Made by a program: the position numbers and the translations under genes
Notes under the pieces: generated by a model
Databases searched by the model: none
What the model was told of the DNA's origin: nothing
What the model saw: only the letters and a program-made list of their open reading frames with translations
Shown: piece by piece, positions 45,850 to 53,708 of the stretch
How the letters are laid out: every line of letters starts with the position of its first letter
Position numbering within the stretch: position 1 is the stretch's first letter
From: Mycolicibacterium agri
Lineage (GTDB): Bacteria > Actinomycetota > Actinomycetes > Mycobacteriales > Mycobacteriaceae
Direction of reading: 5' to 3'
Assembly (NCBI RefSeq): GCF_002553505.1
Contig: NZ_PDCP01000028.1
Location: 1 to 64,000, forward strand
DNA length: 64,000 nt

Positions 45850-45855
45850 GCGCAG

Positions 45856-45861
45856 AGCCTA
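45856..45861 (-). promoter_or_regulatory. -10 element TAGGCT before the RecB-like gene
   Basis: On the minus strand, TAGGCT ends 6 nt before the ATG at 45849, which is the leaderless arrangement seen at several other genes in the window. Confidence 0.5.
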
Positions 45862-45923
45862 TGATTGCGGTCCGACAACCCCGGGCACAATCGTCGGCGC
45901 GTCTGCTGGCAGGCTGATCTGCT

Positions 45924-46751
45924 GTGCGCAGAACGGGTCCCTTCGAGGTCGGTGATCGGGTCCAGCTCACCGACGTACGGGGCCGGCACTACACCGTGGT
46001 GCTGGCAGCCGGCGGGGAATTCCACACCCATCGCGGCGTCGTCTCGCACGACGCGGTGATCGGGCTGCCCGAGGGCAGCGTGGTGAAGTCGACCAACGGC
46101 GATCCGTTTCTGGTGCTGCGGCCGCTGCTTGTCGACTATGTGATGTCGATGCCGCGCGGCGCACAGGTGATCTACCCCAAGGATGCGGCCCAGATCGTGC
46201 ACGAGGGCGACATCTTTCCCGGCGCGAGGGTGTTGGAAGCCGGAGCGGGCTCCGGCGCGTTGACGTGCTCGCTGCTGCGCGCCGTAGGCCCGGACGGTCG
46301 GGTGGTGTCCTACGAGGTGCGTGACGACCACGCCGAGCACGCCTCCCGCAACGTCACCAACTTCTTCGGCGCGCGACCCGACAACTGGGAACTGGTCATC
46401 GCCGACCTCGCCGACTACAACGGGCCCGAAGTCGACCGGGTGGTGCTGGACATGCTGGCGCCGTGGGATGTGCTCGACGCCGTCGCGGGCGCACTGGTGC
46501 CTGGCGGTGTGCTGATGGTCTACGTCGCGACGGTGACCCAGCTGTCGCGCACCGTCGAGGCGCTACGCGAGCAGCAGTGCTGGACCGAGCCGCGGGCGTG
46601 GGAGACGATGCAGCGCGGCTGGCACGTCGTCGGATTGGCGGTGCGCCCGCAGCAGAGCATGCGGGGCCACACCGCGTTTCTGATCAGCGCGCGAAGGCTG
46701 GCTCCCGGCGCGGTCGCGCCGATGCCGCTGCGGCGCAAGCGCCAGATCTAG
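45924..46751 (+). CDS. trmI: tRNA (adenine(58)-N1)-methyltransferase
   Basis: The 275-aa TrmI methylates A58 in the T-loop of tRNA. An N-terminal beta-domain (GDRVQLTDVRGRHYTVVLAA) precedes the Rossmann methyltransferase with SAM motif VLEAGAGSGALTCSLLRAVG, acidic YEVRDDHAEHA and motif IV RVVLDMLAPWDVLD. It is homologous to Rv2118c. It is divergent from the RecB-like gene with 74 bp between. The start is GTG at 45924. Confidence 0.94.
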   Translation: MRRTGPFEVGDRVQLTDVRGRHYTVVLAAGGEFHTHRGVVSHDAVIGLPEGSVVKSTNGDPFLVLRPLLVDYVMSMPRGAQVIYPKDAAQIVHEGDIFPGARVLEAGAGSGALTCSLLRAVGPDGRVVSYEVRDDHAEHASRNVTNFFGARPDNWELVIADLADYNGPEVDRVVLDMLAPWDVLDAVAGALVPGGVLMVYVATVTQLSRTVEALREQQCWTEPRAWETMQRGWHVVGLAVRPQQSMRGHTAFLISARRLAPGAVAPMPLRRKRQI

Positions 46752-46757
46752 CGCACG

Positions 46758-47054
46758 TCAGTCGTCGTCGCTGCGCCGCAAGCCGCGTCGCGCAGACAGC
46801 AGCTCCATCTCGGGGCGCGCGGCGACGAGGCGTTCGGCCGCATCGAGCACGTCCACCACGTGCCTGCGGTCGCTCGACACCACCGCCAGCCCGACGCCGG
46901 CGCGGCGGTACAGCTGCTGTGCGCCGGTCTCGGCCACCGACACCGCGAACCTGCGCTGCAGCTCGGCGATCAACGGGCGCACCGCCGATCGCTTCTGCTT
47001 CAGCGACCGCACGTCGCCCAGCAGCAGGTCGAACTCCAGCCACCCGATCCACAT
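46758..47054 (-). CDS. DUF503 (YlxP-like) protein
   Basis: The 98-aa protein begins MWIGWLEFDLLLGDVRSLKQ. It matches the YlxP/DUF503 family, which in other bacteria is linked to ribosome biogenesis genes. Its biochemical role is unknown. It ends six bases after trmI in the opposite direction. A short arginine-rich C-terminus (ARRGLRRSDDD) follows the conserved core. Confidence 0.85.
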   Translation of the reverse strand: MWIGWLEFDLLLGDVRSLKQKRSAVRPLIAELQRRFAVSVAETGAQQLYRRAGVGLAVVSSDRRHVVDVLDAAERLVAARPEMELLSARRGLRRSDDD

Positions 47055-47064
47055 GTGGCAATCG

Positions 47065-47589
47065 TCAGCGAGGAGGGGTGCTGGCAGTGGCACTGTCGCC
47101 GAACTGGAGCAGCAGATCGGCGGTCTTGCGGGTCAACTGCCAACCGTCGCGAACCGGGGTGAACTCCATCGGGAAGCTGAACTTGCCGGGCGGATCGTTG
47201 GCGGTGGTGACATCGACCGCCGCCACCACATTGCCGGGATCGGCCTCCGACCACTTCAGGTCGGTGGCTTCGAACGACAGCGGCAGCGCCCCGTTGTCGG
47301 CCAGCGCCTTGCCGAACTTGTCGAGTGCGGCAGCGTCGTCGGCGGTGGCCAACTCGACGAGGCCGACTTTGTCCGCGCCTGCGACGGCGGGATCCGACAG
47401 CCGGGCCAGCACATCGATCAACGCTTGCGCCGGCGGCAGGGGAGCGGCGACGGGAGCGGGCGCTGGCGGCGCGACCACAGGCGTGGTGGCCGGTTCGGCC
47501 GCGGGAGGCGCATCGGTGGTACACGCCGACAGCAGCAGGACGCAAAACGCGAAAACGACCAACGGAATCACCGTTGGCCGTCCTCGCAC
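47065..47589 (-). CDS. lppK: LppK-like lipoprotein (MTB12-type domain)
   Basis: The 174-aa lipoprotein begins VRGRPTVIPLVVFAFC, with lipobox LLSAC and a Pro/Ala linker (PVVAPPAPAPVAAP). The mature domain (LIDVLARLSDPAVAGADKVG, ALADNGALPLSFEATDL, GWQLTRKTADLLLQFG) has the same layout as the MTB12-like antigen encoded just upstream, so the two are paralogues. Its position next to mpa matches lppK (Rv2116). Function is unknown. The start GTG at 47589 is an inference. Confidence 0.78.
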   Translation of the reverse strand: MRGRPTVIPLVVFAFCVLLLSACTTDAPPAAEPATTPVVAPPAPAPVAAPLPPAQALIDVLARLSDPAVAGADKVGLVELATADDAAALDKFGKALADNGALPLSFEATDLKWSEADPGNVVAAVDVTTANDPPGKFSFPMEFTPVRDGWQLTRKTADLLLQFGDSATASTPPR

Positions 47590-47614
47590 GTTCGTCAGAT
47601 TCAGGATGCTCCGG

Positions 47615-48046
47615 TCAGCTGAAGGCCGCGAGCACCGTCGCCGCCGACCCGCTGGACACCTTCCACGTGCCTTCGTTGACGAAGGTGATCGGCATGCTCT
47701 TGCCCGCCGCCGAGACCACCGACGTTGCCGAATTGCCCGAGCAGGTGGGCGGAGCAACGGTGATCGTCGTCGGCAGGGTGCCGTCGGCGTACGCATTCCT
47801 CAGGGCGCCATCCGCGAGCCGACCTTTCACCATTCCGACGCCACCCTCGACCAGACTGCTCTTGCCGGGCGAGCTGAACGGAACGCCCGGCGCGATCAGG
47901 GTGTTGAGCACGTTTTGCAACGTTCCGGTATCGACACAGTCGTCCGCCGAAGCAATTGCAGGGGATGCAATGGAAGTCACACCCATCGCGGCACCACCCA
48001 TCACAGCAGCCGCTGCAACGCCGGTTACGAGGGATTTCAGGGTCAC
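47615..48046 (-). CDS. Secreted MTB12/CFP-2-like antigen family protein
   Basis: The 143-aa protein has a signal peptide (MTLKSLVTGVAAAAVMGGAA ... IASA) and a mature domain with LQNVLNTLIAPGVPF, KSSLVEGGVGMVKGRLADGA, GTLPTTITV and FVNEGTWKVSSGSAATVLAAF. This is the pattern of the low-molecular-weight antigen MTB12. Two cysteines (C in DDCVDTG and PPTCSGN) may form a disulfide. An AAAGGA site lies before the ATG. It is in tandem with lppK. Confidence 0.8.
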   Translation of the reverse strand: MTLKSLVTGVAAAAVMGGAAMGVTSIASPAIASADDCVDTGTLQNVLNTLIAPGVPFSSPGKSSLVEGGVGMVKGRLADGALRNAYADGTLPTTITVAPPTCSGNSATSVVSAAGKSMPITFVNEGTWKVSSGSAATVLAAFS

Positions 48047-48191
48047 GTCTTTCCTTTCGATCGGCCCAAGTCAGGCATCAGGTTAACAACCCCTGTTGGT
48101 GTGTCGAATCGCTAGACGACACACAACGGCTGAATCGCCGGTAGCGTTGAAGTTGTTACTGCACCACTTCCGGTGCGGAAGGGAGCGCAAC

Positions 48192-50009
48192 ATGAGCGAG
48201 ACAGAGCGTTCTGAATCCTACGGGACACCGTTGTCCGGCGACGACGCGGCAGAGCTGGAACAGCTGCGCCGAGAGGCGGCAGCCCTGCGCGAGCAGCTGG
48301 AGAACGCGGTGGGTTCTTCGAGCGGCCTCCGTAGCGCGCGTGATGTGCACCAGCTGGAGGCCAGGATCGACTCGCTGGCAGCCAGGAACGCCAAGCTGAT
48401 GGAGACCCTCAAGGAGGCCCGTCAACAGCTGCTGGCGCTCCGCGAGGAGGTCGACCGTCTCGGCCAGCCGCCGAGCGGCTACGGCGTGCTTTTGAGCGTG
48501 CAGGACGACGACACCGTCGACGTGTTCACCTCCGGCCGCAAGATGCGGTTGACGTGCTCCCCCAACATCGACGTCAAGTCGCTCAAGCAGGGCCAGACGG
48601 TCCGGCTGAACGAGGCGCTGACCGTGGTGGAGGCAGGCAACTTCGAGGCGGTGGGAGAAATTTCCACCCTGCGCGAAATTCTTGCCGACGGTCATCGCGC
48701 GCTCGTCGTCGGTCATGCCGACGAGGAGCGGATCGTGTGGCTGGCCGAGCCTCTGGTGGCGGCCAAGGACTTGCCCGACGGCTATGACGACGGGGGCGAC
48801 GACAGCCGGCCCCGCAAGCTGCGCCCCGGCGACTCACTGCTGGTGGACACCAAGGCGGGTTACGCGTTCGAGCGCATCCCCAAGGCCGAGGTCGAGGACC
48901 TGGTGCTGGAGGAGGTGCCCGACGTCAGCTACAGCGACATCGGCGGTCTCGGCCGGCAGATCGAGCAGATCCGCGACGCCGTGGAGCTGCCGTTCCTGCA
49001 CAAGGAGCTGTACCGCGAGTACTCACTGCGCCCGCCCAAGGGTGTGCTGCTCTACGGGCCTCCCGGCTGCGGCAAGACGCTGATCGCCAAGGCGGTGGCC
49101 AACTCACTGGCCAAGAAGATGGCCGAGGTGCGCGGCGACGACGCCCGCGAGGCGAAGTCCTACTTCCTCAACATCAAGGGCCCGGAGCTGCTCAACAAAT
49201 TCGTCGGTGAGACCGAACGTCACATCCGGCTGATCTTCCAGCGGGCTCGCGAGAAGGCCTCCGAGGGCACCCCGGTGATCGTGTTCTTCGACGAGATGGA
49301 CTCGATCTTCCGCACCCGCGGCACGGGCGTCAGCTCCGATGTCGAGACCACCGTGGTGCCTCAGCTGCTCAGCGAGATCGACGGCGTCGAGGGCTTGGAG
49401 AACGTCATCGTGATCGGCGCCTCCAACCGCGAGGACATGATCGATCCGGCGATCCTGCGGCCCGGCAGGCTGGATGTCAAAATCAAGATCGAGCGGCCGG
49501 ATGCCGAAGCGGCGCAAGACATCTTCAGCAAGTACTTGACCGAGGATCTGCCGGTGCACGCCGACGACCTCGCCGAGTTCGGCGGCGACCGGGCGGCCTG
49601 CATCAAGGCGATGATCGAGAAGGTCGTCGACCGGATGTACGCCGAAATCGACGACAACCGGTTCCTGGAGGTCACCTACGCCAACGGTGACAAGGAAGTC
49701 ATGTACTTCAAGGACTTCAACTCCGGCGCGATGATCCAGAACGTCGTCGACCGTGCGAAGAAGAACGCGATCAAGTCGGTGCTGGAGACCGGGCAGCCAG
49801 GCCTGCGCATCCAGCATCTGCTCGACTCGATCGTCGACGAGTTCGCCGAGAACGAGGACCTGCCCAACACCACCAATCCCGATGACTGGGCACGGATCTC
49901 GGGCAAGAAGGGCGAGCGGATCGTCTACATTCGCACGCTGGTCACCGGCAAGTCGTCAAGCGCGTCGCGGGCCATCGACACCGAGAGCAACCTGGGCCAG
50001 TACCTGTAG
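48192..50009 (+). CDS. mpa: Proteasome-associated AAA+ ATPase Mpa/ARC
   Basis: The 605-aa ATPase recognises Pup on substrates, unfolds them and feeds the 20S proteasome. An N-terminal coiled coil (about residues 15-95) captures Pup. Tandem OB domains follow (GYGVLLSVQDDDTVDVF...). The AAA+ domain has Walker A GPPGCGKT near residue 290 and Walker B VIVFFDEMD near 362. The C-terminus ends GQYL, whose penultimate Tyr is the proteasome-docking motif. The ATG at 48192 has GGAAGGGAG. The 5' UTR hairpin GCACC-N6-GGTGC (48161-48176) sits just before it. Confidence 0.97.
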   Translation: MSETERSESYGTPLSGDDAAELEQLRREAAALREQLENAVGSSSGLRSARDVHQLEARIDSLAARNAKLMETLKEARQQLLALREEVDRLGQPPSGYGVLLSVQDDDTVDVFTSGRKMRLTCSPNIDVKSLKQGQTVRLNEALTVVEAGNFEAVGEISTLREILADGHRALVVGHADEERIVWLAEPLVAAKDLPDGYDDGGDDSRPRKLRPGDSLLVDTKAGYAFERIPKAEVEDLVLEEVPDVSYSDIGGLGRQIEQIRDAVELPFLHKELYREYSLRPPKGVLLYGPPGCGKTLIAKAVANSLAKKMAEVRGDDAREAKSYFLNIKGPELLNKFVGETERHIRLIFQRAREKASEGTPVIVFFDEMDSIFRTRGTGVSSDVETTVVPQLLSEIDGVEGLENVIVIGASNREDMIDPAILRPGRLDVKIKIERPDAEAAQDIFSKYLTEDLPVHADDLAEFGGDRAACIKAMIEKVVDRMYAEIDDNRFLEVTYANGDKEVMYFKDFNSGAMIQNVVDRAKKNAIKSVLETGQPGLRIQHLLDSIVDEFAENEDLPNTTNPDDWARISGKKGERIVYIRTLVTGKSSSASRAIDTESNLGQYL

Positions 50010-50075
50010 GTCACCTTCGGTAGCCCTAGGTCACTTCGCTCACCGGGGAAGGACACCCGAGAGGCCCCCCTCGGC

Positions 50076-50135
50076 GCGAGCGTGCGTGTCTGAAGCCGAC
50101 ACGCCGATCAGTGTCGGGAGTTTGCGCACGCTCGC
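50076..50135 (+). repeat. 60-bp nested palindrome, copy C
   Basis: The arms GCGAGCGTGCG and CGCACGCTCGC are perfect inverted repeats (13 bp when extended by GC on both sides). The inner CGTGTC-N7-GACACG forms a second stem. It lies 66 bp after mpa and 46 bp before the hypothetical gene. Confidence 0.88.
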
Positions 50136-50180
50136 GCCGGGCCCGGGTTACGTTTCGCTGTATGTCGGGACGACATCACG

Positions 50181-50789
50181 ATGCGCGACGGCGTATTCGG
50201 CAAGCGCTACGGCGAAGTGCTGCTCGTCACTGCGGGCAACTCCGGGGTGCAGGCGACGGTGTACAACACGTTCCCGCTCAACGACTGTCCGGCAGACCTG
50301 TGGGACACGCTGGACGCCAAGGCGATTGCCGAGGAGAACGGCGCAGCTGCTGCGCTGCTGAACGGGCCGCGCTACTGGCTGATGAGCAGCATCGGCAAGG
50401 TCGGCCCGGACTCATTGGAGCGCAAGGCATTCGGCGGTCTGGAGATGATCCTGCAGGCCACCGTGCAGCTGTCGTCGATGAACCCGTCGCCGTACCAGGT
50501 CAACCGGGTCGACCGCAAGGCGGTCTTCGTTTTCGACGCAGGTCGGCAGATCTACGAGCTCATCGACCCCGACGGAAAGCGCTGGGTGATGCAGACGTTC
50601 AGCCAAACCGTCGACCGCACGCTGTCGTTGGCCGACCTGCCTGGTTTGGCGACTCGGCTGTCGCTTCCGCCGGGCTGGCGCTATGAAGCACGCACCCCGA
50701 CGACACCTTTGCGGGTGGACACTACGGGGCGGCATGCGTGCGTCACCCAGGACGATCTCGCCAATAGCTACTCGCTCGTGGAAGTTTGA
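50181..50789 (+). CDS. Conserved hypothetical protein (Rv2114-like)
   Basis: The 202-aa protein starts MRDGVFGKRYGEVLLVTAGN. No known domain is recognised. It is soluble-looking, with no signal or membrane helix. Central GPRYWLMSSIGKVGPDS and RKAVFVFDAGRQIYELIDP, and a late LADLPGLATRLSLPPGWRYE, look like a compact beta-rich fold. By position it corresponds to what I recall as Rv2114 between mpa and Rv2113. It is bracketed exactly by the inverted palindromes C and D. Confidence 0.72.
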   Translation: MRDGVFGKRYGEVLLVTAGNSGVQATVYNTFPLNDCPADLWDTLDAKAIAEENGAAAALLNGPRYWLMSSIGKVGPDSLERKAFGGLEMILQATVQLSSMNPSPYQVNRVDRKAVFVFDAGRQIYELIDPDGKRWVMQTFSQTVDRTLSLADLPGLATRLSLPPGWRYEARTPTTPLRVDTTGRHACVTQDDLANSYSLVEV

Positions 50790-50794
50790 CGCCG

Positions 50795-50854
50795 GCGAAC
50801 GTGCGTAAACTCCCGACTTTCACCGACGTGTCGCCCGCAGACACGCACGCTCGC
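50795..50854 (-). repeat. 60-bp nested palindrome, copy D (inverted)
   Basis: It starts 6 bp after the stop of the hypothetical gene, in the orientation opposite to copy C. The arms are GCGAACGTGCG and CGCACGCTCGC, with inner CGTGTCGCCCGCAGACACG. Both D and the reverse of C contain AAACTCCCGAC in the non-palindromic part. Confidence 0.88.
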
Positions 50855-50895
50855 GGGAAGAAGTGAGTCTCGGGCTGGAGGTTGGCGTCGCGCGT

Positions 50896-50901
50896 TAGAT
50901 T
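50896..50901 (+). promoter_or_regulatory. -10 element TAGATT before the sensor kinase
   Basis: TAGATT ends 6 nt before the GTG at 50908 and supports that GTG over the ATG at 50914. Confidence 0.5.
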
Positions 50902-50907
50902 GCACTG

Positions 50908-52296
50908 GTGCCGATGCGTCGAGGACGGGCGTGGAGTTGGGGCATATCCGTACGCTCAGCGCTGGTGGCCTCCACCGTCGTGTTCGTGGCGCTTTCCGCG
51001 GCGGGCGCGATCCTGGCAGCTGTGCTGTATCGGTCGATGCTGTCCGGAATCGACAGCGCCGCCGCCGCCCGCATGGGCGAAGTCGCCGCGGTGCTGGAAA
51101 CCAGTGGCGCCGCAGGCCTCGACCCGGCGCTGTTGCAGACCGACGAGCGGATCCTCGACGTACAGGTCATCACGCCTCAGGGCGTCGTGGTGCGGCGCTC
51201 CTCGTCGGCGCCGGACACCCCGATGGTCCCGATCAGCCAGATCGGCGACGGGCTGCACATCGGCATGCCCGAACACGCGTCGCCGTACGGGCAGATCCGG
51301 TTCAGCGCGCAGACCGTCGACGGTCCCGACGGCCGCTACACCGTGCTGGTCGGCGAGGACAGTCAGGTCGTCTTCTCGACGGTGAAGACCGTCGTGATCG
51401 CCTTGGCGCTGGCCGCGCCGATCGTCGTGCTGGCCTCGGGCGCCATGACCTACCTGTTGGTGCGGCGATCCATGCGGTCGGTCGACGAAATCCGTTCGCG
51501 CGTTGCCGAGATCAGCACGTCGGACCTGACCGAGCGGGTTCCGGTGCCCGACAAGCGCGACGAGGTCGCGGCGCTGGCGGTCACGATGAACGAGATGCTG
51601 GCCCGCATCGAGGCGGGCCACTCCGCGCAGCAGCGGTTCGTCGGCGACGCATCCCACGAATTGCGCAGCCCGCTGACCACCATCATCTCCGCGCTGGAGG
51701 TCGCCGTCGCCCATCCCGAACTGTTCGACGACGAATGGGCCAAGACCACGCTGATCCCCGAGGTGCACCGCATGCAAGCGCTCGTCGACGACCTGCTGCT
51801 GTTGGCGCGAGCCGACGAAAATGGCTTGGCGACGGCCCACGACGACGTCGACGTTGACGACCTGGTCGGGGCGGAAGCCAAAAGGTTGTCTCGCGAAACA
51901 CCTTTGACTATCCGCACCGACATCACGCCCACCAGGATCACCGGCGACGCGGCCCGGTTGTCGCGGATGCTGCGCAACATCGCCGACAACGCGGCGACCC
52001 ACGCGAAGTTCGCGGTGTCGATGGCGGCGCGGTCCTGCGACGGGCACGCGGTGATCACCGTCGACGACGACGGTCCCGGCATCGCCCCGCAGGATCGGGA
52101 GCGGGTCTTCGACCGGTTCGTCAGGCTCGACGCGGGCCGCTCGCGAAGCTCGGGCGGTGCCGGGCTCGGCCTGGCCATCGTGCGAGAAATCGTTGCCGCA
52201 CACCACGGCAGGGTCGCGATCACCGATCGGCCGGGCGGCGGCGCCAGGGTGACGGTTCAGTTGCCCCTGGCATACGCCCCGGACTCCAAGCGGTAG
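50908..52296 (+). CDS. Two-component sensor histidine kinase
   Basis: The 462-aa membrane kinase has an N-terminal helix (about 15-40), an extracellular sensor region (about 45-155) and a second helix (about 160-185). These are followed by a HAMP domain (RSMRSVDEIRSRVAEISTSD), a DHp helix with phospho-acceptor His250 in VGDASHELRSPL, and an ATPase domain with NIADNAATHA, DDDGPGIAPQD and GGAGLGLAIVREI. The partner response regulator is encoded on the opposite strand and the two 3' ends overlap by 40 bp. The signal is unknown. The neighbouring porin gene suggests an envelope role. Confidence 0.92.
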   Translation: MPMRRGRAWSWGISVRSALVASTVVFVALSAAGAILAAVLYRSMLSGIDSAAAARMGEVAAVLETSGAAGLDPALLQTDERILDVQVITPQGVVVRRSSSAPDTPMVPISQIGDGLHIGMPEHASPYGQIRFSAQTVDGPDGRYTVLVGEDSQVVFSTVKTVVIALALAAPIVVLASGAMTYLLVRRSMRSVDEIRSRVAEISTSDLTERVPVPDKRDEVAALAVTMNEMLARIEAGHSAQQRFVGDASHELRSPLTTIISALEVAVAHPELFDDEWAKTTLIPEVHRMQALVDDLLLLARADENGLATAHDDVDVDDLVGAEAKRLSRETPLTIRTDITPTRITGDAARLSRMLRNIADNAATHAKFAVSMAARSCDGHAVITVDDDGPGIAPQDRERVFDRFVRLDAGRSRSSGGAGLGLAIVREIVAAHHGRVAITDRPGGGARVTVQLPLAYAPDSKR

Positions 52297-52946
52297 CCGA
52301 CGCCGCGGATCGTTTCGATCGTGTTGGTGCCGAAGGGGATATCGATCTTGCGGCGGACATAGCCGACGTACACCTCGACGACGTTGTCGGGCCCGCTGTA
52401 GTGCTCATCCCACACGTTGTGCAGGATCTCGGCCTTGGTGACGACGGTGTCCTTGTTGCGCATTAGATACTCCAGCAGCCCGAATTCCCTCGGCGTCAAC
52501 CGGATTGGGGTTCCAGACCGCTCGACCGCCCGGCGCGCCGGGTCCAGACTCAGCGTGCCTGCGGTCAGCATCGTCGGCCGCTGCGGTGCGCCGCGACGCA
52601 CCAGCGCCCGCAACCGCGCGACGAGCACGATGAACGAGAATGGCTTCGTCAGATAGTCGTCGGCGCCGAGGTCGAAGGCATCGGTCTGGTCGTACTCGCC
52701 GTCCTTGGCGGTCAACATCAGCACCGGTGTCCACACGTTGCGCTCGCGCAGCTGCCGAAGGACCTCGTATCCGTTGAGCCCGGGCAGCATGATGTCCAGG
52801 ACGATGACGTCGAAGTTGTGCTCCGCCGCCTGCCACAGACCGTCGACGCCGTTGGAGACGTGGACGACGAGAAACCCCTCCGCCCGCAATCCGATCGACA
52901 GCGTTGACGCCAGCCGTTCCTCATCCTCGACGATGAGCACCCGCAT
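52257..52946 (-). CDS. OmpR/PhoB-type response regulator
   Basis: The 229-aa regulator has a receiver domain (1-120) with acidic pair in VEDEE, phospho-acceptor Asp51 in VIVLDIMLPGLNGYE, Thr in LMLTAKD and Lys in YLTKPFS. The winged-helix domain (about 130-225) has LTPREFGLLEYLMRN and VEVYVGYVRRKIDIPF. It is 9 bp from the porin gene, in tandem with it but downstream in orientation, so the porin is transcribed first. It is convergent with the kinase. Confidence 0.93.
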   Translation of the reverse strand: MRVLIVEDEERLASTLSIGLRAEGFLVVHVSNGVDGLWQAAEHNFDVIVLDIMLPGLNGYEVLRQLRERNVWTPVLMLTAKDGEYDQTDAFDLGADDYLTKPFSFIVLVARLRALVRRGAPQRPTMLTAGTLSLDPARRAVERSGTPIRLTPREFGLLEYLMRNKDTVVTKAEILHNVWDEHYSGPDNVVEVYVGYVRRKIDIPFGTNTIETIRGVGYRLESGAYARGN

Positions 52947-52955
52947 GGCGCGAAG

Positions 52956-53600
52956 CTACTGCATATCCCACGGCTCCCCGTAGGTGGTGACGCTGTCGCC
53001 GGTCGACGAGATCAGGCGGGCGAACGGACGCAGCAGCACACCGCCGGCCGCACCGGTCACGGTGCCGTGGGCGTTCGAGACCGCGACCCCGCCCTCCGGG
53101 CCTGTCACGTCAACCGAAAACGTGGCGACCTCCTGGATGCCGGGGCCGTTGCCCAGGTCGGCACTGATCGAGACGCCGGGGAACAGGTTCGGCGTGATAA
53201 CCGATCCCAGCGGGTTGAAGCCAGCGCTGAGCGGGTTGATGTTCACGTCGTCGAGCAGGATGTTCGGAGTCGTGTAGCTGAAGTTGATGCCCACACCCAG
53301 CGACCACGGGAAGCCGATCTGATAGCCCAACTCGAGCGTGCCCTCGAATTCGTCGGCGCCTGGGCCGGCGACGATGTACTTGGCCCGACCCGAGTGGAAC
53401 CACTCGCGAGTCAGCCTGTTGCGGTCCAAAGGAAACACGCCGTTGAGGAAGGTGTCCCACTGCTGGACCGTCAGCGTCCGATCCTGACCGTCAACCAGGC
53501 TCAGCTCATTGTCCAGACCCGCGTGTGCGGTCCCGCTGCCGGCGAACAGTGCTGTGATCGCCGTCGTCATCGCGATGAGCATCCGACCTATGACTCTCAT
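52956..53600 (-). CDS. mspA: MspA-family outer-membrane porin
   Basis: The 214-aa precursor has a 27-residue signal peptide ending AHA. The mature protein GLDNELSLVDGQDRTLTVQQ is nearly identical to MspA for long stretches. MspA octamers form the hydrophilic pore of the mycomembrane in rapid growers. At the constriction the sequence is LLDDVNIN, so mature D90 and D91 are kept but position 93 is Asn where MspA has Asp, and the loop after it is about three residues longer. It may form an operon with the downstream response-regulator gene. Confidence 0.94.
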   Translation of the reverse strand: MRVIGRMLIAMTTAITALFAGSGTAHAGLDNELSLVDGQDRTLTVQQWDTFLNGVFPLDRNRLTREWFHSGRAKYIVAGPGADEFEGTLELGYQIGFPWSLGVGINFSYTTPNILLDDVNINPLSAGFNPLGSVITPNLFPGVSISADLGNGPGIQEVATFSVDVTGPEGGVAVSNAHGTVTGAAGGVLLRPFARLISSTGDSVTTYGEPWDMQ

Positions 53601-53708
53601 GTTCTCCCTTGCTGTGTTTGCTCATGACAAAATGCGCACTGCCATTCACCGTTGATGTGCAGGCGTGCGAGCTTTTCAGGTGTCCGCTGAGAAAACGCTT
53701 AGATTGAT

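Noticed and set aside
48161..48176. Hairpin GCACC-N6-GGTGC in the mpa leader as a riboswitch or RNA thermometer
   Set aside because: A 5-bp stem alone is too small to support a regulatory RNA. Kept only as a note in the mpa entry.
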